NCBI RefSeq assembly: GCF_019375475.1
Contig: NZ_JAHXGQ010000017.1
Span: 1 to 64,000 of the forward strand
Direction of reading: 5' to 3'
Length of the DNA: 64,000 bases
DNA from: Saccharothrix obliqua
GTDB taxonomy: Bacteria; Actinomycetota; Actinomycetes; Mycobacteriales; Pseudonocardiaceae
Position 1 is the first letter of the stretch, and the number at the start of each line of letters is the position of its first letter. A program made the position numbers and the translations under genes. Shown in pieces: positions 52,398-61,245 of this stretch. The notes beneath the pieces are model-generated. The model worked only from the letters and a program-made list of their open reading frames with translations. It did not search any database and had not been told where the DNA came from.

Positions 52398-53601
52398 GGA
52401 CGAGAAAGCACTGGTCCACCGGGCGCTGGACGAGTGGCAGCTCAACCGCTACCGGTTCGGCGAATCGGACGAACCGTCCATGGTGTACGCGCTGGAACGC
52501 GAGTTCGAGCAGCGCACGGGCGCCCGCCACTGCCTCGCGGTCAACAGCTGCACGTCCGCGTTGCTCACCGCGCTGGTGGCGCTCGGCGTCGGTCCCGGCG
52601 ACGAGGTGATCGTGCCCGGGTACACGTTCATCGCGTCCATCGCCGCGATCGTCCACCGGGGCGCGGTACCCGTGCTCGCCGAGATCGACGAGTCCCTGAC
52701 CCTCGACCCGGAGGACGTGGTCCGCCGGATCACGCCCGCCACGAAGGCGATCCTCGCGGTGCACATGCTCGGCGCACCGGCGGAGATGGGCGAGTTGCGG
52801 CGGATCGCGGACGAGCACGGGCTGTTCCTGGTGGAGGACGCCGCGCAAGCCTGCGGCGGTCGGTACCGGGGCCGCGCCCTGGGCACCATCGGCGACGCGG
52901 GCGCGTTCTCGCTCAACCGGTTCAAGATCATCACCAGTGGTGACGGCGGCCTGCTGACGCTGGCCGACGACACGGCCTACGAGCGTGCTTTCGCCTTCCA
53001 CGACCACGGGTTCAAGCCGTTGCGCCAGGGCATCGCCGACGCGGACTCGCTGTTCGGGATGAACCTGCGGATGCACGAACTCAGCGGTGCGGTGGCACTC
53101 GGGCAACTGCGCAAGATCGACGACATCCTGGGCACGCTGCGCAAGCAGAAGACGGCGTTCCTGGACGCGATCGGCGAACTGCCGGGCGTGACGCGCAGGC
53201 GCATCACCGATCCGGACGGGGAGTGCTCCTCGTTCCTGGTCCTGCGCTTCGAGACCGTCGAGGCGGCACGCGCGGTGGCCGGACTGCTCGGCACGTCCAC
53301 GCTCATCGACTCGGGCCGCCACTACTACGGCAACATGCCCCAGTTGCTCGCCCGCCGCACGCCCACCCCGTCGGAACACCCCTTCTCCTGCCCGGCCCAC
53401 CCCACCGACCGGCGGTACACGCCGAACATGCTGCCCCGCACGGACGACGTGCTCGGCCGGTCGGTCGCCCTGTCGGTCGGTGTGGTCGACGCCTACCTGG
53501 GCTCCGGGGTCGGCATCAACCCGCTCTCGTCGCCGGACGAGATCGAGGCCGCGGCCCGAGCCGTGCGATCAGCTGTCTACGAAGTGGTTGCGAGGACATG
53601 A
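52363..53601 (+). CDS. DegT/DnrJ/EryC1 PLP aminotransferase
   Basis: 412 residues; ATG 52363 has AGAAAGG upstream and lies inside the end of the previous gene. The PLP lysine is K188 (NRFKIITSGDGG) and D159 (LVEDAAQ) binds the pyridine ring. The family usually aminates keto-sugars and keto-cyclitols with Glu or Gln as donor. The neighbouring cyclase and ketone-forming oxidase make a keto-cyclitol the most likely acceptor. Its stop overlaps the cyclase start (ATGA at 53598-53601). Confidence 0.88.
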   Translation: MSSGPGHLFLGEDEKALVHRALDEWQLNRYRFGESDEPSMVYALEREFEQRTGARHCLAVNSCTSALLTALVALGVGPGDEVIVPGYTFIASIAAIVHRGAVPVLAEIDESLTLDPEDVVRRITPATKAILAVHMLGAPAEMGELRRIADEHGLFLVEDAAQACGGRYRGRALGTIGDAGAFSLNRFKIITSGDGGLLTLADDTAYERAFAFHDHGFKPLRQGIADADSLFGMNLRMHELSGAVALGQLRKIDDILGTLRKQKTAFLDAIGELPGVTRRRITDPDGECSSFLVLRFETVEAARAVAGLLGTSTLIDSGRHYYGNMPQLLARRTPTPSEHPFSCPAHPTDRRYTPNMLPRTDDVLGRSVALSVGVVDAYLGSGVGINPLSSPDEIEAAARAVRSAVYEVVART

Positions 53602-55148
53602 ACACACGATCCGGAACGACCGACACGACCCACCACTGGCGCGTGCGGGCCGAGCAGTCCATCGACTACGAGGTCCGCATGACGGACGGCGTCTTCGACC
53701 CGGCCAACCGCGCGTTGCTGGACGCGGGGACCACCGTCCGCACCGACCGGCCCCGCCGGTTCGTCGTGATCGACGCCAAGGTGCACGACCTCTACGGCGG
53801 CGCGCTCCGCCGGTACCTCGAACACCACGACTGCGAGTACCGCCTGTGCGTGCTGTCGGCCGCCGAAGAGGCCAAGACGATGGAGTCGGTGTACACCGTG
53901 GTGCACGGGCTCGACTCGTTCGGCATCTCGCGCAGGCACGAGCCGATCATCGCCATCGGCGGCGGGATCCTCCTGGACATCGCGGGTCTGGCCGCCAACA
54001 TGTACCGGCGCAGCACGCCCTACGTGCGGGTGCCGACCTCCCTCATCGGGCTGGTCGACGCCGGGGTCGGCATCAAGACCGGGGTGAACTTCGGCTCGCA
54101 CAAGAACCGGCTCGGCACGTACTTCGCGCCGACCGTCGCGTTGCTGGACCGGGGTTTCCTGGCCACGGTGGACGACCGGCACATCAGCAACGGCCTCGCG
54201 GAAATCCTCAAGATCGCCCTGATCAAGGACGCCGAGCTGTTCCGCCTGCTGGACGAGCACGCGGAACTGCTGCTCGCCGAACGGCTCACCGGCCGGACGC
54301 CGACCGGTGACGCCGTGGCCGCGGCGGTGTTCCACCACGCGGTGGGCGGGATGCTGGAGGAGCTGGAGCCGAACCTGTGGGAGCAGCACCTGGAGCGCCT
54401 GGTCGACTACGGCCACTCGTTCAGCCCCACCCTGGAGATGCGGGCACTCCCGGCGCTACTGCACGGCGAGGCGGTCGCCGTCGACATGGCGCTCACCACG
54501 GTGCTGGCCGAGGCACGTGGTCTGGTGTCCACCGAGGACCGCGAGCGGATCTTCGGCCTGATGCGCAGGCTCCGCCTGCCCACGTGGCACCCGTTGCTGG
54601 AGCCGGACCTGCTGGAGCAGGCGTTGCGGGAGACCACCCGGCACCGGGACGGGCGGCAGCGGATGCCGATCCCGGTCGGCATCGGCGACGCGTGCTTCCT
54701 CCACGACCTCACCGTCACCGAACTCGCGGGCGCGGCCGACGTGCTGCGCGTGCTGGCCGAGGACGCGCCGGCCGGTGAGCTGGTCGTCACGGACGTCGGC
54801 GGGACGCCTGAGGCCGCGGCGGACCGGGTCATCCGCCGGGACGGCGTGAGCAGCACCCGGGAGGTGATCACCTGGTCGTCGCTGCCGCCCGGCACGTCGC
54901 GCGAGGAGGGCGCGCGGACCGGCACGGACAGGTTCTGCTTCGTCCTCGACGGTCACGGCGAGCTGCGCGTCGGCGACACCACGCACGCGATGCGCCCCGG
55001 TTACCTGATCGCCATCCGGGCCGGCGCGGTGCACCGCTTCGCGAACCCCGGCGGCGAAGACCTGAGCTGGCTGGTGATCGAGGTGCCCGGTCCGCCCGAC
55101 GGGCTGGTGCTCACCGCGGACGTGCCGACGCCGGGGGGTGTCTCGTGA
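53598..55148 (+). CDS. Sedoheptulose-7-P cyclase (EEVS type) fused to cupin
   Basis: 516 residues from ATG 53598. Residues 1-395 are a DHQ-synthase-fold sugar phosphate cyclase: IGGGILLDIAG (NAD), DAGVGIKTGVN, NGLAEILK (E202), YGHSFSPTLEMR (H273) and LHGEAVAVDMA (H289), the last three giving the Zn ligands. The pattern is closest to 2-epi-5-epi-valiolone synthases (ValA, CetA), which convert sedoheptulose 7-phosphate to C7 cyclitols. Residues about 405-500 are a cupin homologous to the stand-alone type A cupins (gapless offset of 380), with H58, H60 and E64 changed to G438, R440 and D444, and H99 kept as H479. This fusion is unusual. Normal EEVS proteins end near residue 400. Confidence 0.88.
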   Translation: MNTRSGTTDTTHHWRVRAEQSIDYEVRMTDGVFDPANRALLDAGTTVRTDRPRRFVVIDAKVHDLYGGALRRYLEHHDCEYRLCVLSAAEEAKTMESVYTVVHGLDSFGISRRHEPIIAIGGGILLDIAGLAANMYRRSTPYVRVPTSLIGLVDAGVGIKTGVNFGSHKNRLGTYFAPTVALLDRGFLATVDDRHISNGLAEILKIALIKDAELFRLLDEHAELLLAERLTGRTPTGDAVAAAVFHHAVGGMLEELEPNLWEQHLERLVDYGHSFSPTLEMRALPALLHGEAVAVDMALTTVLAEARGLVSTEDRERIFGLMRRLRLPTWHPLLEPDLLEQALRETTRHRDGRQRMPIPVGIGDACFLHDLTVTELAGAADVLRVLAEDAPAGELVVTDVGGTPEAAADRVIRRDGVSSTREVITWSSLPPGTSREEGARTGTDRFCFVLDGHGELRVGDTTHAMRPGYLIAIRAGAVHRFANPGGEDLSWLVIEVPGPPDGLVLTADVPTPGGVS

Positions 55149-55693
55149 GCGGGGGCATCCCGGGTGCGTGCGGGGTGCACCACGTCGCCTACACGGTGCC
55201 CGACCTGGAGCAGGCGGTCGAGTTCTTCACCGAGGTCGTCGGCGCGGAACTCGCCTACACCCTGGACTCGGTGCGGGACGACGAGGGCGACTGGATGACC
55301 CGCAAGCTCGACGTGGACGCCGCGGCCACCGCCCGGGTCGCCATGCTGCGGCTCGGGCCGGTGACCAACCTGGAGCTGTTCGAGTACACCGCGCCGGACC
55401 AGCGCAGGCAGGTGCCCCGCAACAGCGACTGGGGCGGCCACCACCTGGCGATCCACGTCGCGGACGTCGACGCCGCCGCGGCGTACCTGCGGGCGCAGCC
55501 GGGCGTCCACGTGCTGGGTGACCCGGAGACCATCACCGACGGACCCATCACGGGCGACCGCTGGGTCTACTTCGTGACGCCGTGGGGGATGCAGATGGAG
55601 CTGATCAACCTGCCGACGGGCGCGCCGTACGAGCAGCGGACGGATGTGCGGCTGTACCAGCCGGGCGAGCGGAGCGGGGGAGGGGTGTCATGA
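55145..55693 (+). CDS. VOC-family protein, CetB-like epimerase candidate
   Basis: 182 residues, GTG overlapping the cyclase stop. Two beta-alpha-beta modules carry the ligands H12/H13 (GVHHVAYTV), E77 (LELFEY), H99/H100 (GGHHLAIHV) and E152 (QMELI), the usual VOC metal site. The stretch ITDGPITGDRWVYFVTPWGM is typical of VOC proteins next to EEVS genes; CetB in the cetoniacytone cluster epimerises 2-epi-5-epi-valiolone to 5-epi-valiolone. Here the same role is inferred from context. Confidence 0.83.
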   Translation: MSGGIPGACGVHHVAYTVPDLEQAVEFFTEVVGAELAYTLDSVRDDEGDWMTRKLDVDAAATARVAMLRLGPVTNLELFEYTAPDQRRQVPRNSDWGGHHLAIHVADVDAAAAYLRAQPGVHVLGDPETITDGPITGDRWVYFVTPWGMQMELINLPTGAPYEQRTDVRLYQPGERSGGGVS

Positions 55694-56169
55694 GCCCGTC
55701 CACGCAGCCGGAGCTGGTGCCGGCGGGCGAGGGGGAGACGATCTGGTTCGACGGCAACGTCTACACGGTCAAGATCAGCGGCGAGGCGACCAACGGCGCC
55801 CTGTCGGTCCTGGAGTCCTCGATCATGCCGGGCTGCGGCCCGCCGCTGCACGTGCACACCGTGGCGGACGAGGTGTTCCACGTGTTGTCCGGCCAACTGG
55901 AGTTCCAGGTCGGCGACGCGGAGTTCACCGGCCGGGCGGGGGACTACGTCTTCGTGCCCCACGGCACCCCGCACCGCTTCAAGAACATCGGCGTGCACGT
56001 CGCGCACACGATCTTCGCCTACACCCCGGCGGGATTCGAGAAGTTCTTCCTGGAGTCGGGTGAACCGGCCGTGGCCGGCACCCCGGTCCCCCAGTGGAGC
56101 AGCGAGGAGTTCGAGCGCGCGGTGGCCATCGCGCCGCGGTTCCACTGGGAGGGACCGCCGACCAAGTAG
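55690..56169 (+). CDS. Cupin, unrelated to A/B/C, metal site intact
   Basis: 159 residues, ATGA overlap with the VOC gene. Motif 1 HVHTVADE (H54, H56, E61) and motif 2 GTPHRF (H95) are complete. It resembles quercetinase-like single-domain cupins (TIWFDGNVYTVKI, ALSVLESSIMPG). It lacks the WKC...RRD signature of the A/C family. It is the last gene of the operon, ending 5 bases from the convergent peptidase stop. Possible dioxygenase or isomerase; function unknown. Confidence 0.8.
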   Translation: MSPSTQPELVPAGEGETIWFDGNVYTVKISGEATNGALSVLESSIMPGCGPPLHVHTVADEVFHVLSGQLEFQVGDAEFTGRAGDYVFVPHGTPHRFKNIGVHVAHTIFAYTPAGFEKFFLESGEPAVAGTPVPQWSSEEFERAVAIAPRFHWEGPPTK

Positions 56170-56174
56170 GACCG

Positions 56175-57422
56175 TCACGGCAGACGTGGTTGGCTGAGCC
56201 ACGCGTCGAAGAACGGCTCCAGCGGCGCGATGGAGTGCCACTGGGCCAGGGCCGCGAAGTCCGCCGTGGTCGCGGTGCCGTGCCGGTGGTTGCGGTTCCA
56301 GTCACGCAGCAGGGTGAAGAACGCGTGGTCGCCCAACCGGTCGCGCAGGGCGTGGAGCGTGAGCGCACCACGCTTGTACACCCGGTCGTCGAACATGTTC
56401 GCCACGCCCGGATCGCCGATCCGCAGGTCCTGCGGCAGTCGCGCGAGCCGGGCGTGCGCGCGCTCGGCGTGCACGGCCGCCGGCGGGCCGCCCGAGTTCT
56501 CCGACCACAGCCACTCGGCGTAGCAGGCGAAACCCTCGTTGAGCCAGATGTCCCGCCAGTCCGCCAACCCCACGCTGTTGCCGAACCACTGGTGCGCCAA
56601 CTCGTGCGCCACGAGCCGTTCGCAGCCTCGCTCGCCGTCCACGTGGTTGGCGCCGAACACCGACATGCCCTGCGCCTCGACCGGCACTTCGAGTTCGTCG
56701 TCGGTCACCACCACGTGGTACGCGCGGAACGGGTAGGGGCCGAACAGCTCCTCGAACACCTCCACCATGCGTGGCTGGCGGGCGAAGTCGTGCGCGACCG
56801 CCTGCCGCAGCCGCGCGGGGGCCAGGACGTCCTGGCCCGGCGCGAGGGACAGCCGCTCGTACTGGCCCACCTGCACCGACGCCAGGTAAGCCGCCATCGG
56901 CTCGGACTGCTCGTAGACCCACGTCGTGCTGCTGCCGCCGGTTCGCCTGTCGACCAGCAGCCCGTTGGCCACCACCGCGTACGCCGACGCGGCGGTCACC
57001 GAGATCCGGTAGGTCGCCTTGTCCCGCACCAGGTCGTTGCACGGGAACCACGACGACGCGCCGATCGGCTGGCTCGCCACCAACGCGCCGTCGGTCAGCT
57101 GCTCCCAGCCCAGCTCGCCCCAGTACCGCGTGCGGATGGGCTGCGGCGTGCCCGAGTACCGCACCTCGACCACGCTGCGACCACGCGCCGCGCGCCGCAC
57201 CCGCAGCTTGCCGTCGCCGTGGGTGTAACGCGCGGGCGCGCCGTCCACCAGCACCTTGCCGACGGTGAACCGGCCGAGGTCGAGCGTGATCGGACCCTCG
57301 GCGTCCACCCACAGCCGGGCGCGCCCGGCCAGCCGCCCGGTCAGCGGTTTGTAGTCCAGGTCCAGGTCGTAGTGCTCGACCCGGCACGCGGGGTCGCCGT
57401 GCTGCGCCAGGTAGGGCTTCAT
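56175..57422 (-). CDS. M1-family metallopeptidase
   Basis: 415 residues from ATG 57422, overlapping the NRPS stop (ATGA). The zinc motif HELAH (H273, E274, H277) and E296 (NEGFACYAEW) are complete, and the GAMEN exopeptidase loop is replaced by EAQGM. The length is short (no ERAP C-terminal domain). This is an aminopeptidase-like enzyme of the cytosol or membrane face. Pls-like NRPS genes in actinomycetes are often followed by such a peptidase, so it likely belongs with that gene and not with the aminocyclitol operon. Confidence 0.85.
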   Translation of the reverse strand: MKPYLAQHGDPACRVEHYDLDLDYKPLTGRLAGRARLWVDAEGPITLDLGRFTVGKVLVDGAPARYTHGDGKLRVRRAARGRSVVEVRYSGTPQPIRTRYWGELGWEQLTDGALVASQPIGASSWFPCNDLVRDKATYRISVTAASAYAVVANGLLVDRRTGGSSTTWVYEQSEPMAAYLASVQVGQYERLSLAPGQDVLAPARLRQAVAHDFARQPRMVEVFEELFGPYPFRAYHVVVTDDELEVPVEAQGMSVFGANHVDGERGCERLVAHELAHQWFGNSVGLADWRDIWLNEGFACYAEWLWSENSGGPPAAVHAERAHARLARLPQDLRIGDPGVANMFDDRVYKRGALTLHALRDRLGDHAFFTLLRDWNRNHRHGTATTADFAALAQWHSIAPLEPFFDAWLSQPRLP

Positions 57423-60400
57423 CGCCACGCCGAGATCGGGTTGCCCAGCCACCGGCTGCCCGCGGGCACCTCCTCGCCACGCATCACCAGCGAGGCGGGC
57501 CCCACCGAGGTGTGCGCGCCGACCGTCGCACCGGGCAGCACGATCCCGTGCGGCCCGAGCGTCGAGCCCTCCGCCAACGTCACCTGGTCCATGCGCAGGA
57601 TCCGATCATGGAACAGGTGCGTCTGCACGACGCACCCGCGGTTCACGGTCGCGCCGTCCCCCAACCGGACGAGGTCCGCCTCCGGGAACCAGTACGACTC
57701 GACCCACGCGCCGCGCCCGATCCGCGCGCCCAGCGCCCGCAGCCACAGCGGCATCAGCGGCGAGCCGCCCGCCGCGCCGACCAGCCACGGCACGGCCAGC
57801 ACCTCCACGAAGGTGTCCGCCAGCTCGTTGCGCCAGACGAACGCGCTCCACAGCGGGTGCTCCCGCGACCGGAACCGGCCGATGAGCACCCACTTCGCCA
57901 GCAGCGCGACCGCGCTCGCGACCAGGCCCGCCGCCAGCAGCACCACGCCGGACAGCAGCGGCGCCCACCAGCCCAGCCCGCGCAGCGCGAACAACACCAG
58001 CACGACCAGCGCCACGTGGCACATCACCGGCACGACCCGGCACAGCTCCACCAGCGCCCGCGCCACGACCAGCCGCTTCGGCGGGGCGAACGTGCGGCTC
58101 TGGTCGCCCTCGGCGACCGCGCGCGGCAGCTTCATCGGCGGCATCCCGAGGTAGGAGCTGCCCGCCTTGGCCCGCTTCGGCGCGGCCGACAGCACACCCA
58201 CGAGACCGCGGTTGGGCACCTCGCGACCCGGCGCGGTCATGCCCGAGTTGCCCAGGAACGCCCGCTTGCCGACCCGCGCGGACGCGATCCGCAGCCAGCC
58301 GCCGCCCAACTCGTAGGACGCGACCATGGTGTCGTCGGCCAGGAACGCGCCGTCACCGATCCGGGTCATCTTCGGCAGCGCCAGCACGGTCGACGCCTCC
58401 ACGCCGCGGCCGACCCGCATACCGAGCATCCGCAGCCACACCGGCGTGAACAGGCTCGCGTACATCGGGAACAACGCCACGCGGGCCATGCTCATCAGCC
58501 GCTCGGTGGTCCACGCCTGCCAGGCGACCCGGCTGTGCACCGGGTACGCGCCCGCCCGCAGCCCGATCCCGAGCAGCCGCACGGACACCAGCACGAGCAG
58601 CGCGTAAGCGCCCAGCCACGCCACCGTCGCCAACGGCACCCCGAGCAACGCCGCGCGCAACGTCAGCGGGTCGTCCGCGACCGGACCACGCGCCACGAGC
58701 AGCAGCGCGGGCAGCGCCGCCACCGCGGGCAGCAGGCCCAGCGCGAAGGACGTGCAGCCGTACACGCCCTTCCACCACAGCGAGCGCGGCGGGCGGGAGC
58801 GTGGCCGGGACGCCTTGCCGGTGCGCTGCGCGGGCACGCCCGCCCAGCGCTGGCCGGTCGGCACCGAGCCGGTGACGCCGGAACCGGGCGCGACCTCGGC
58901 CCGCTTGCCGATCCGGGCGCCGGGGAACAACGTGCTGCGCGCGCCCACCGTGGCGCCCGCGCCGACCCGGATGCGGCCGATGCGCACCAGGTCGCCGTCC
59001 ACCCACGTGCCGGACAGGTCGACCTCGGGTTCGACCGCGCTGCCCCGGCCGAGCTTGAGCAGCCCGGTGACCGGCGGCAGCGAGTGCAGGTCGACGTCCG
59101 GGCCGATCTTCGCGCCCAGCGCGCGGGCGTAGTGCGTGATCCACGTCCCGGTCAGGTTCGTCGCGCCGCTGTGCTCGGCCAGCTTCTCCGCCGCCCACAG
59201 GCGCAGGTGCACGCCACCGCCACGCGGGTACGCGCCCGGCTTGACGCCGCGCAGCAGCAGGCGCGCGCCGCCCGCCGCGATCGCGACCCGGCCGGGCGGG
59301 CTGATGAGCAGCAGCCACCCGGCCGCCACCCACCACCACGACACCGACAGCAGGCCCAGCACGTTGCCGATCGCCGCGAGCGCGACCACCCACCGCAGGC
59401 CGGCGACCGTCATCAGCGGCACGGTCAGCAACGCCTGCACCAGCCGCGCGCGACGCGGGGTCGGCGCGACCTCGCGGACCGGCGCGTCGTGCGCGGCCAG
59501 CTCGTCCAGCCGCGCCGCGAACGCGCGCAGCGTCGGGTGCTGGTAGACGTCGCTGACCGACACCCCGGCGTACCGCGCGCGCACCAACGACATCAGCTGC
59601 GCGGCGGCCAGGCTGCCGCCACCGCTGGCGAAGAAGTCCGCGTCGGCGCCGGACACCCGCGAGCCCAGCACCTCGGCCCACTGCTCGGCCAACCACGCCT
59701 CCGTGCCCTGGAGGTGCGTCTCCGCCTCCGTGTCGAGCGCGGGCAGCGGCCACGGCAGCGCGTTGCGGTCGACCTTGCCCGAGGTGCGGGTGGGCAGCGT
59801 GTCGACCACCGCGATCAACGGCACCAGCGCGGCGGGCAGCGCGGCCCGCAGCCGGGACACCGCGTCGGCGTGGTCGAAGCCCTCGCCCGCGACCAGGTAG
59901 CCGACCAGGATCTGGTTGCCGCCCCGGGTGGTGCGCACGGCCGCCGCCGCGCCGGCCACCCCGGGCAGGGCCTGGAGCGCCGCGTCGACCTCGCCCAGCT
60001 CGATGCGCCTGCCGCCGAGCTTGATCTGCTCGTCCGCGCGGCCCAGGAACAGCAGGCCCTCCGGCTCGGCCTTGACCAGGTCGCCGCTGCGGTAGGCACG
60101 CGACCAGCCCAGCGCGGGCAGCGGCGCGAACTTCTCGGCGTCCTTGGCGGGGTCGAGGTAGCGGGCCAGGCCGACGCCGCCGATCACCAGCTCACCGGTG
60201 CCGCCCATCGGCACCGGGTGGCCCTCGCCGTCGACCACGGCCAGCTCCCAGCCGTCCAGCGGCAGCCCGATGCGCACCGGGCCGACACCGGTCAGCGGCG
60301 CGGCGCAGGCCACCACGGTGGCCTCGGTGGGCCCGTAGGTGTTCCACACCTCGCGGCCGTCGACCGCCAGCCGCTCGGCCAGCTCCGGCGGGCACGCCTC

Positions 60401-61216
60401 GCCGCCGAAGATCAGCAGCCGCACGTCGTCCAGCGCCTCGACCGGCCACAGCGCGGCCAGCGTCGGCACCGTGGACACGACGGTGATCTCCTGCTCCACC
60501 AGCCACGGCCCGAGGTCCATGCCGGTGCGCACCAGCGAGCGCGGCGCGGGCACCAGGCACGCGCCGTGCCGCCACGCCAGCCACATCTCCTCGCAGGAGG
60601 CGTCGAACGCGACCGACAGGCCCGCCAGGACGCGGTCGTCGGGGCTGATCGGGTCCTCGGCGAGGAACAGCCGCGCCTCCGCGTCGACGAAGGCCGCGGC
60701 GGAGCGGTGCGACACCGCGACGCCCTTGGGCTTGCCGGTGGAGCCCGACGTGAAGATGATCCACGCGTCGTCGTCCGGGCCGGGCGCGCCGACCGCGCCC
60801 AGCGGCGCGGCACGCGGCACGACCACGCCGCCGCCGGTCATCACGACGCAGGCGGCGGCCTCGGTGAAGACGAGTTCCGCGCGCTCGTCCGGGTCCTCGG
60901 CGTCGACCGGGACGTACGCCGCGCCGGCGGCGAGGACAGCGAGGATCGAGACGTAGAGGTCGACCGTGCCGGACGGGACGCGGACGCCGACCCGGTCGCC
61001 GACGCCGACGCCGCGGTCGGCCAGCGCGCGGCGCACGCCGTCGACCTCGGCCAGGAGTTCCCGGTAGGTCAGCGAAGTCGTGCCGTCGTCGATCGCCGGC
61101 GCGTCGGGGTGGCGGCGCGCGGTGTCGGCGAGGACGTCGAGCAGGGTGCGCTCCGGCGCTGCCGCGTGGGCGCGGAACAACGCGGGTGCGGTGGCGGGGT
61201 CGTGGGCTACGGTCAC
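57419..61216 (-). CDS. Pls-like single-module NRPS (A-T-membrane acyltransferase-like)
   Basis: 1265 residues from GTG 61216, which overlaps a mini-ORF stop (see 61213); a GTG at 61291 would add 25 residues but has no ribosome binding site. A domain about 15-500 with A3 IIFTSGSTGKPKGV, core Asp in FDASCEEMW, A5 NTYGPTE and A10 EQIKLGGRRIELGE. T domain about 505-575 with the Ser in GGGSLAAAQL. Then about 680 residues with six or so TM helices and left-handed hexapeptide-like repeats (IGRIRVGAGATVGAR), as in epsilon-poly-lysine synthase. There is no condensation or thioesterase domain. The amino acid is not predictable here. Confidence 0.87.
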   Translation of the reverse strand: MTVAHDPATAPALFRAHAAAPERTLLDVLADTARRHPDAPAIDDGTTSLTYRELLAEVDGVRRALADRGVGVGDRVGVRVPSGTVDLYVSILAVLAAGAAYVPVDAEDPDERAELVFTEAAACVVMTGGGVVVPRAAPLGAVGAPGPDDDAWIIFTSGSTGKPKGVAVSHRSAAAFVDAEARLFLAEDPISPDDRVLAGLSVAFDASCEEMWLAWRHGACLVPAPRSLVRTGMDLGPWLVEQEITVVSTVPTLAALWPVEALDDVRLLIFGGEACPPELAERLAVDGREVWNTYGPTEATVVACAAPLTGVGPVRIGLPLDGWELAVVDGEGHPVPMGGTGELVIGGVGLARYLDPAKDAEKFAPLPALGWSRAYRSGDLVKAEPEGLLFLGRADEQIKLGGRRIELGEVDAALQALPGVAGAAAAVRTTRGGNQILVGYLVAGEGFDHADAVSRLRAALPAALVPLIAVVDTLPTRTSGKVDRNALPWPLPALDTEAETHLQGTEAWLAEQWAEVLGSRVSGADADFFASGGGSLAAAQLMSLVRARYAGVSVSDVYQHPTLRAFAARLDELAAHDAPVREVAPTPRRARLVQALLTVPLMTVAGLRWVVALAAIGNVLGLLSVSWWWVAAGWLLLISPPGRVAIAAGGARLLLRGVKPGAYPRGGGVHLRLWAAEKLAEHSGATNLTGTWITHYARALGAKIGPDVDLHSLPPVTGLLKLGRGSAVEPEVDLSGTWVDGDLVRIGRIRVGAGATVGARSTLFPGARIGKRAEVAPGSGVTGSVPTGQRWAGVPAQRTGKASRPRSRPPRSLWWKGVYGCTSFALGLLPAVAALPALLLVARGPVADDPLTLRAALLGVPLATVAWLGAYALLVLVSVRLLGIGLRAGAYPVHSRVAWQAWTTERLMSMARVALFPMYASLFTPVWLRMLGMRVGRGVEASTVLALPKMTRIGDGAFLADDTMVASYELGGGWLRIASARVGKRAFLGNSGMTAPGREVPNRGLVGVLSAAPKRAKAGSSYLGMPPMKLPRAVAEGDQSRTFAPPKRLVVARALVELCRVVPVMCHVALVVLVLFALRGLGWWAPLLSGVVLLAAGLVASAVALLAKWVLIGRFRSREHPLWSAFVWRNELADTFVEVLAVPWLVGAAGGSPLMPLWLRALGARIGRGAWVESYWFPEADLVRLGDGATVNRGCVVQTHLFHDRILRMDQVTLAEGSTLGPHGIVLPGATVGAHTSVGPASLVMRGEEVPAGSRWLGNPISAWR

Positions 61217-61245
61217 CGGTCGGCACCGCGGGTGGGCAGGCGCAT
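61213..61245 (-). CDS. 10-codon leader ORF coupled to NRPS gene
   Basis: ATG 61245 with CGGAGGA at 61251-61257 encodes MRLPTRGADR and stops at 61213; its TGA overlaps the NRPS GTG as GTGA. The NRPS start has no ribosome binding site of its own, so translation of the leader may drive it. This is too short to judge as a functional peptide; I see no runs of identical codons as in attenuators. Confidence 0.4.
   Translation of the reverse strand: MRLPTRGADR

Noticed and set aside
53223-53597. 125-residue N-terminal extension of the cyclase
   Set aside because: It overlaps the aminotransferase gene in another frame, and ATG 53598 has the same overlap type as the rest of the operon.
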